Positions 62,089-64,000 of a stretch of DNA of 64,000 nucleotides are shown here, one piece after another. Origin of the DNA: Pacificibacter marinus (GTDB taxonomy: Bacteria; Pseudomonadota; Alphaproteobacteria; Rhodobacterales; Rhodobacteraceae). The position numbers and the translations under genes were made by a program. Numbering within the stretch: position 1 is the first letter of the stretch; each line of letters begins with the position of its first letter. The stretch is from positions 1-64,000 of the forward strand of contig NZ_FNZV01000004.1 of the NCBI RefSeq assembly GCF_900109555.1, given 5' to 3'. The notes below the pieces were generated by a model. It had not been told where the DNA came from, did no database searches, and saw only the letters and a program-made list of their open reading frames with translations.

Positions 62089-63125
62089 TGCGCATTGCCA
62101 CATATAATGTGGAATGGTTCGATGCGTTGTTTGACGAAAAAGGTCGCTTGCAGTTAGACGACGACTGGTCTGCGCGGCGTGATGTGACGCGCCGTGCGCA
62201 GATTGAAGCGTTGTCTTTTGTGTTCAACGCATTAGAGGCCGATGCCGTGATGGTGATTGAGGCGCCAGATACATCGCGCCGCCGTGATACCGTGACAGCG
62301 CTTGAACAGTTTGCGGATTTTGCCGGTATCCGTGCACGCGCGGTAGAGACTGGATTTATCAACGATACGCAGCAAGAGATTGCATTGCTGTATGATCCAT
62401 TGGTTTTGCGTGCCAAACATGACCCAAAAGGCAGCGTCACTGTTGCGCTAGGTGGCGCGCCGCCAGCGTTTGATTCCGTGTACCATCTTGATCTTGATAC
62501 AGACATGAGCGGCGATCCCGTCCGCTTTTCCAAACCCCCACTTGAGTTGCATATGGAACTGCGAGAAACAGGGTTTTCTTTTCGGATGATCGGCGTTCAC
62601 ATCAAATCGAAAGCGCCTTATGGGGCGCGCAATCGTGATCATGAAATTCGGATTGCCATCGAAAATCGCCGCAAGCAAGTGGCACAATGCATATGGTTGC
62701 GTCAGCGCATTGAACAGCATCTGATCGCAGGCGAGCCTGTGATCGTTTTGGGCGATTTCAATGATGGGCCGGGGCTGGATGAATATGAACGATTGTTTGG
62801 CCGTTCAGGTATTGAGATCGTGATAGGCGAGGGCACAGGCGGGACATCCGCTGATCAGCGCTTGTTTGACCCGCACGCACGTATGGCCATCGCCCCCCGT
62901 GCCAGCGCCACACCTACGTCATCGCGGTTCTATGTGCGCCATGAGAAACGCTATCTGTCGGCGCTTTTGGATTATGTGATGGTGTCACAAGATTTAGCCC
63001 CTAAGGGCAAATGGCGAATTTGGCACCCGTTTGAAGATGCAGAATGCTACGACACCGTCCCTTTGCGTGAAGCTTTACTACGCGCCTCGGATCATTTCCC
63101 TGTGACTGTAGATTTAGATTTATAG
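62088..63125 (+). CDS. Endonuclease/exonuclease/phosphatase-family protein
   Basis: 345-residue EEP-superfamily hydrolase. MRIATYNVEWFDALFD carries the Asn of the active site, MVIEAPD the metal Glu, IGVHIKSKAPYG a further motif, VLGDFNDGPGLDEYE the GDFN motif, and ASDHFPVTVDL the terminal Asp-His pair. All catalytic positions are in place. The target (nucleic acid, phospholipid or other) is unknown. Coupled to the TerB-DnaJ gene by a 1-base overlap. Confidence 0.92.
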   Translation: MRIATYNVEWFDALFDEKGRLQLDDDWSARRDVTRRAQIEALSFVFNALEADAVMVIEAPDTSRRRDTVTALEQFADFAGIRARAVETGFINDTQQEIALLYDPLVLRAKHDPKGSVTVALGGAPPAFDSVYHLDLDTDMSGDPVRFSKPPLELHMELRETGFSFRMIGVHIKSKAPYGARNRDHEIRIAIENRRKQVAQCIWLRQRIEQHLIAGEPVIVLGDFNDGPGLDEYERLFGRSGIEIVIGEGTGGTSADQRLFDPHARMAIAPRASATPTSSRFYVRHEKRYLSALLDYVMVSQDLAPKGKWRIWHPFEDAECYDTVPLREALLRASDHFPVTVDLDL

Positions 63126-63151
63126 AGCGCAGCACAGGTGCTTGTTGGGGG

Positions 63152-64000
63152 CTACTTTTTGGCGTGTCTGACTTCAGTCTTTGCGCCAAGTGCGTTTGCA
63201 AGCGACATAAATCGTGCTTCGGTGACTTCGCCAAACAAATCTTCTGCTTCGGGTTTAAGCGTTAAGATGAGTTCTTTTTTCTTGGGGAAAAACCGCATTT
63301 CGGCCATCTCGTCGGGTGCATCTACGGCGATCATAGCCCCAAATCGCATGGCTTTCCCCAATACTTCGGCGTTTTGAATTTCTTGTTCTGATAGCATGTC
63401 AATCAGCGGTGCAAAGCTTGTGCCTTCGCGCGAGTTTTTGTAGCGGTGCAACAAGGCAAGTCCTAGAAAAACGCGTTCTTTGTGGGTCAAGCCGCCTAAA
63501 TTGGCACGCGTCGCGTTGTCGAAACACACCTCTGCACGGTAATCAGGATGCGCGCGCCATGTCACATCATGCAGCAAGCAAGCGGCACGGATCAGGCGCA
63601 TTTTCTCATACTCACGCGCCCTAAAGATAGGCTCGATAAATCGGTGCAGACGTTTGCCAACCCCTGGCAGACGCGCATCTTTATGCTCGGCAAAGCGGCA
63701 GGCTTCAATCAGTGGATCACGTTCCCGGATGGCTTGGGGCATTTGTTCATACAACATGCCTTCGCGGATGCCATAAGACGAGATGCAAATCTCTTTGGGC
63801 TTAAACGTGCGCACCATTTGGCGCAGCACTTCCGAGGCTATGGGCACCAAAGCCATCCGTGCAGACGAGGTGCCTGTTTTGCTGCGAATGTCTTCCAATG
63901 GATTGTCGTGGATATAGGCAATCGTTTTGCTGACATCGCGCACTGACATGCGATATTCGTGCAGCACATGTAGGGGATAGCCGCGACGCTCCATGTCGAT
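63152..64000 (-). CDS. ppx: Ppx/GppA phosphatase, C-terminal part (runs off the window)
   Basis: The minus-strand frame is open to the right-hand edge and ends at 63152. The 282 visible residues include ERRGYPLHVLHEYRM, then SSYGIREGMLYEQMP, the typical end of the second ASKHA domain, and the C-terminal HD-like region (RAACLLHDVTWRAHPDYRAE). This is the alphaproteobacterial exopolyphosphatase type. The N-terminal catalytic domain lies outside the window. Convergent with the EEP gene. Confidence 0.93.
   Translation of the reverse strand: MDMERRGYPLHVLHEYRMSVRDVSKTIAYIHDNPLEDIRSKTGTSSARMALVPIASEVLRQMVRTFKPKEICISSYGIREGMLYEQMPQAIRERDPLIEACRFAEHKDARLPGVGKRLHRFIEPIFRAREYEKMRLIRAACLLHDVTWRAHPDYRAEVCFDNATRANLGGLTHKERVFLGLALLHRYKNSREGTSFAPLIDMLSEQEIQNAEVLGKAMRFGAMIAVDAPDEMAEMRFFPKKKELILTLKPEAEDLFGEVTEARFMSLANALGAKTEVRHAKK

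Overview
The window looks like a chromosomal segment of a Roseobacter-group (Rhodobacterales) alphaproteobacterium. The markers are a monomeric NADP isocitrate dehydrogenase, an RpoE/ChrR pair of the Rhodobacter singlet-oxygen type, a PccR-type ScfR regulator beside pccB, pccA and methylmalonyl-CoA mutase, a class A RNase P RNA, and DUF1127 and DUF465 small proteins. Base composition looks moderate for the group (judged by eye, not computed). There is no rRNA operon, prophage or CRISPR array. The only mobile-element trace is a decayed IS30 transposase end beside rnpB.

Layout. 1-5 kb: end of a response regulator, a DEAD-box RNA helicase with a repetitive lysine-rich tail, and icd. 5-8 kb: minus-strand operon tsaE-tsaB-tsaC-tsaD, the complete bacterial enzyme set for the t6A tRNA modification. 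8-12.3 kb: divergent RpoE locus, with rpoE-chrR on plus and FAD oxidoreductase-DUF1365-SDR on minus, separated by two mirror-image RpoE-type promoters. 12.3-19.5 kb: dtd and a PfkB kinase, then a compact minus-strand operon of xpaC, telA, a DUF2927 lipoprotein, an SPFH-GYF2 protein, a small NTF2-like protein and a membrane zinc-ribbon protein. A 25-residue membrane peptide ORF precedes it. 19.7-26.3 kb: rluB, tadA, an autoregulated-looking XRE/membrane-protein pair, gatCA, a lipoprotein, an AmpD-like amidase and rnpB. 26.3-38.5 kb: IS30 remnant, a P1B-type metal ATPase that looks acquired, a DUF533/TerB protein, rpmG, a Bax-inhibitor-1 protein, LysR and XRE regulators, hisN, and two purine deaminases. 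38.6-47.2 kb: mgtE, 5-FCL, a YmdB-like phosphodiesterase, an SLC13-type permease, YebC, LysE and EamA exporters, DUF465 and a secreted nuclease. 47.3-47.9 kb: tRNA-Val and two identical tRNA-Asp genes. 48-59.4 kb: the propionyl-CoA assimilation block pccR, an MFS exporter, pccB, five small genes, pccA, DUF4174 and mcm. 59.4-64 kb: an nhaA pseudogene, a VOC protein, a GNAT, a TerB-DnaJ protein, an endonuclease/phosphatase-family protein and the end of a Ppx/GppA phosphatase.

How the genes work together. Three blocks are functionally coherent: t6A synthesis; the RpoE-ChrR oxidative or membrane-lipid response, in which the divergent operon carries the same promoter type as rpoE; and propionyl-CoA to succinyl-CoA conversion under PccR, whose TTTGC-rich sites lie before both pccR and pccB. 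The least explained block, and the best candidate for an undescribed system, is the xpaC-telA-DUF2927-SPFH/GYF2-NTF2-zinc-ribbon operon. It resembles an envelope-stress or membrane-microdomain module. The XRE/four-helix membrane pair with twin operators and the small genes between pccB and pccA are the next best leads.
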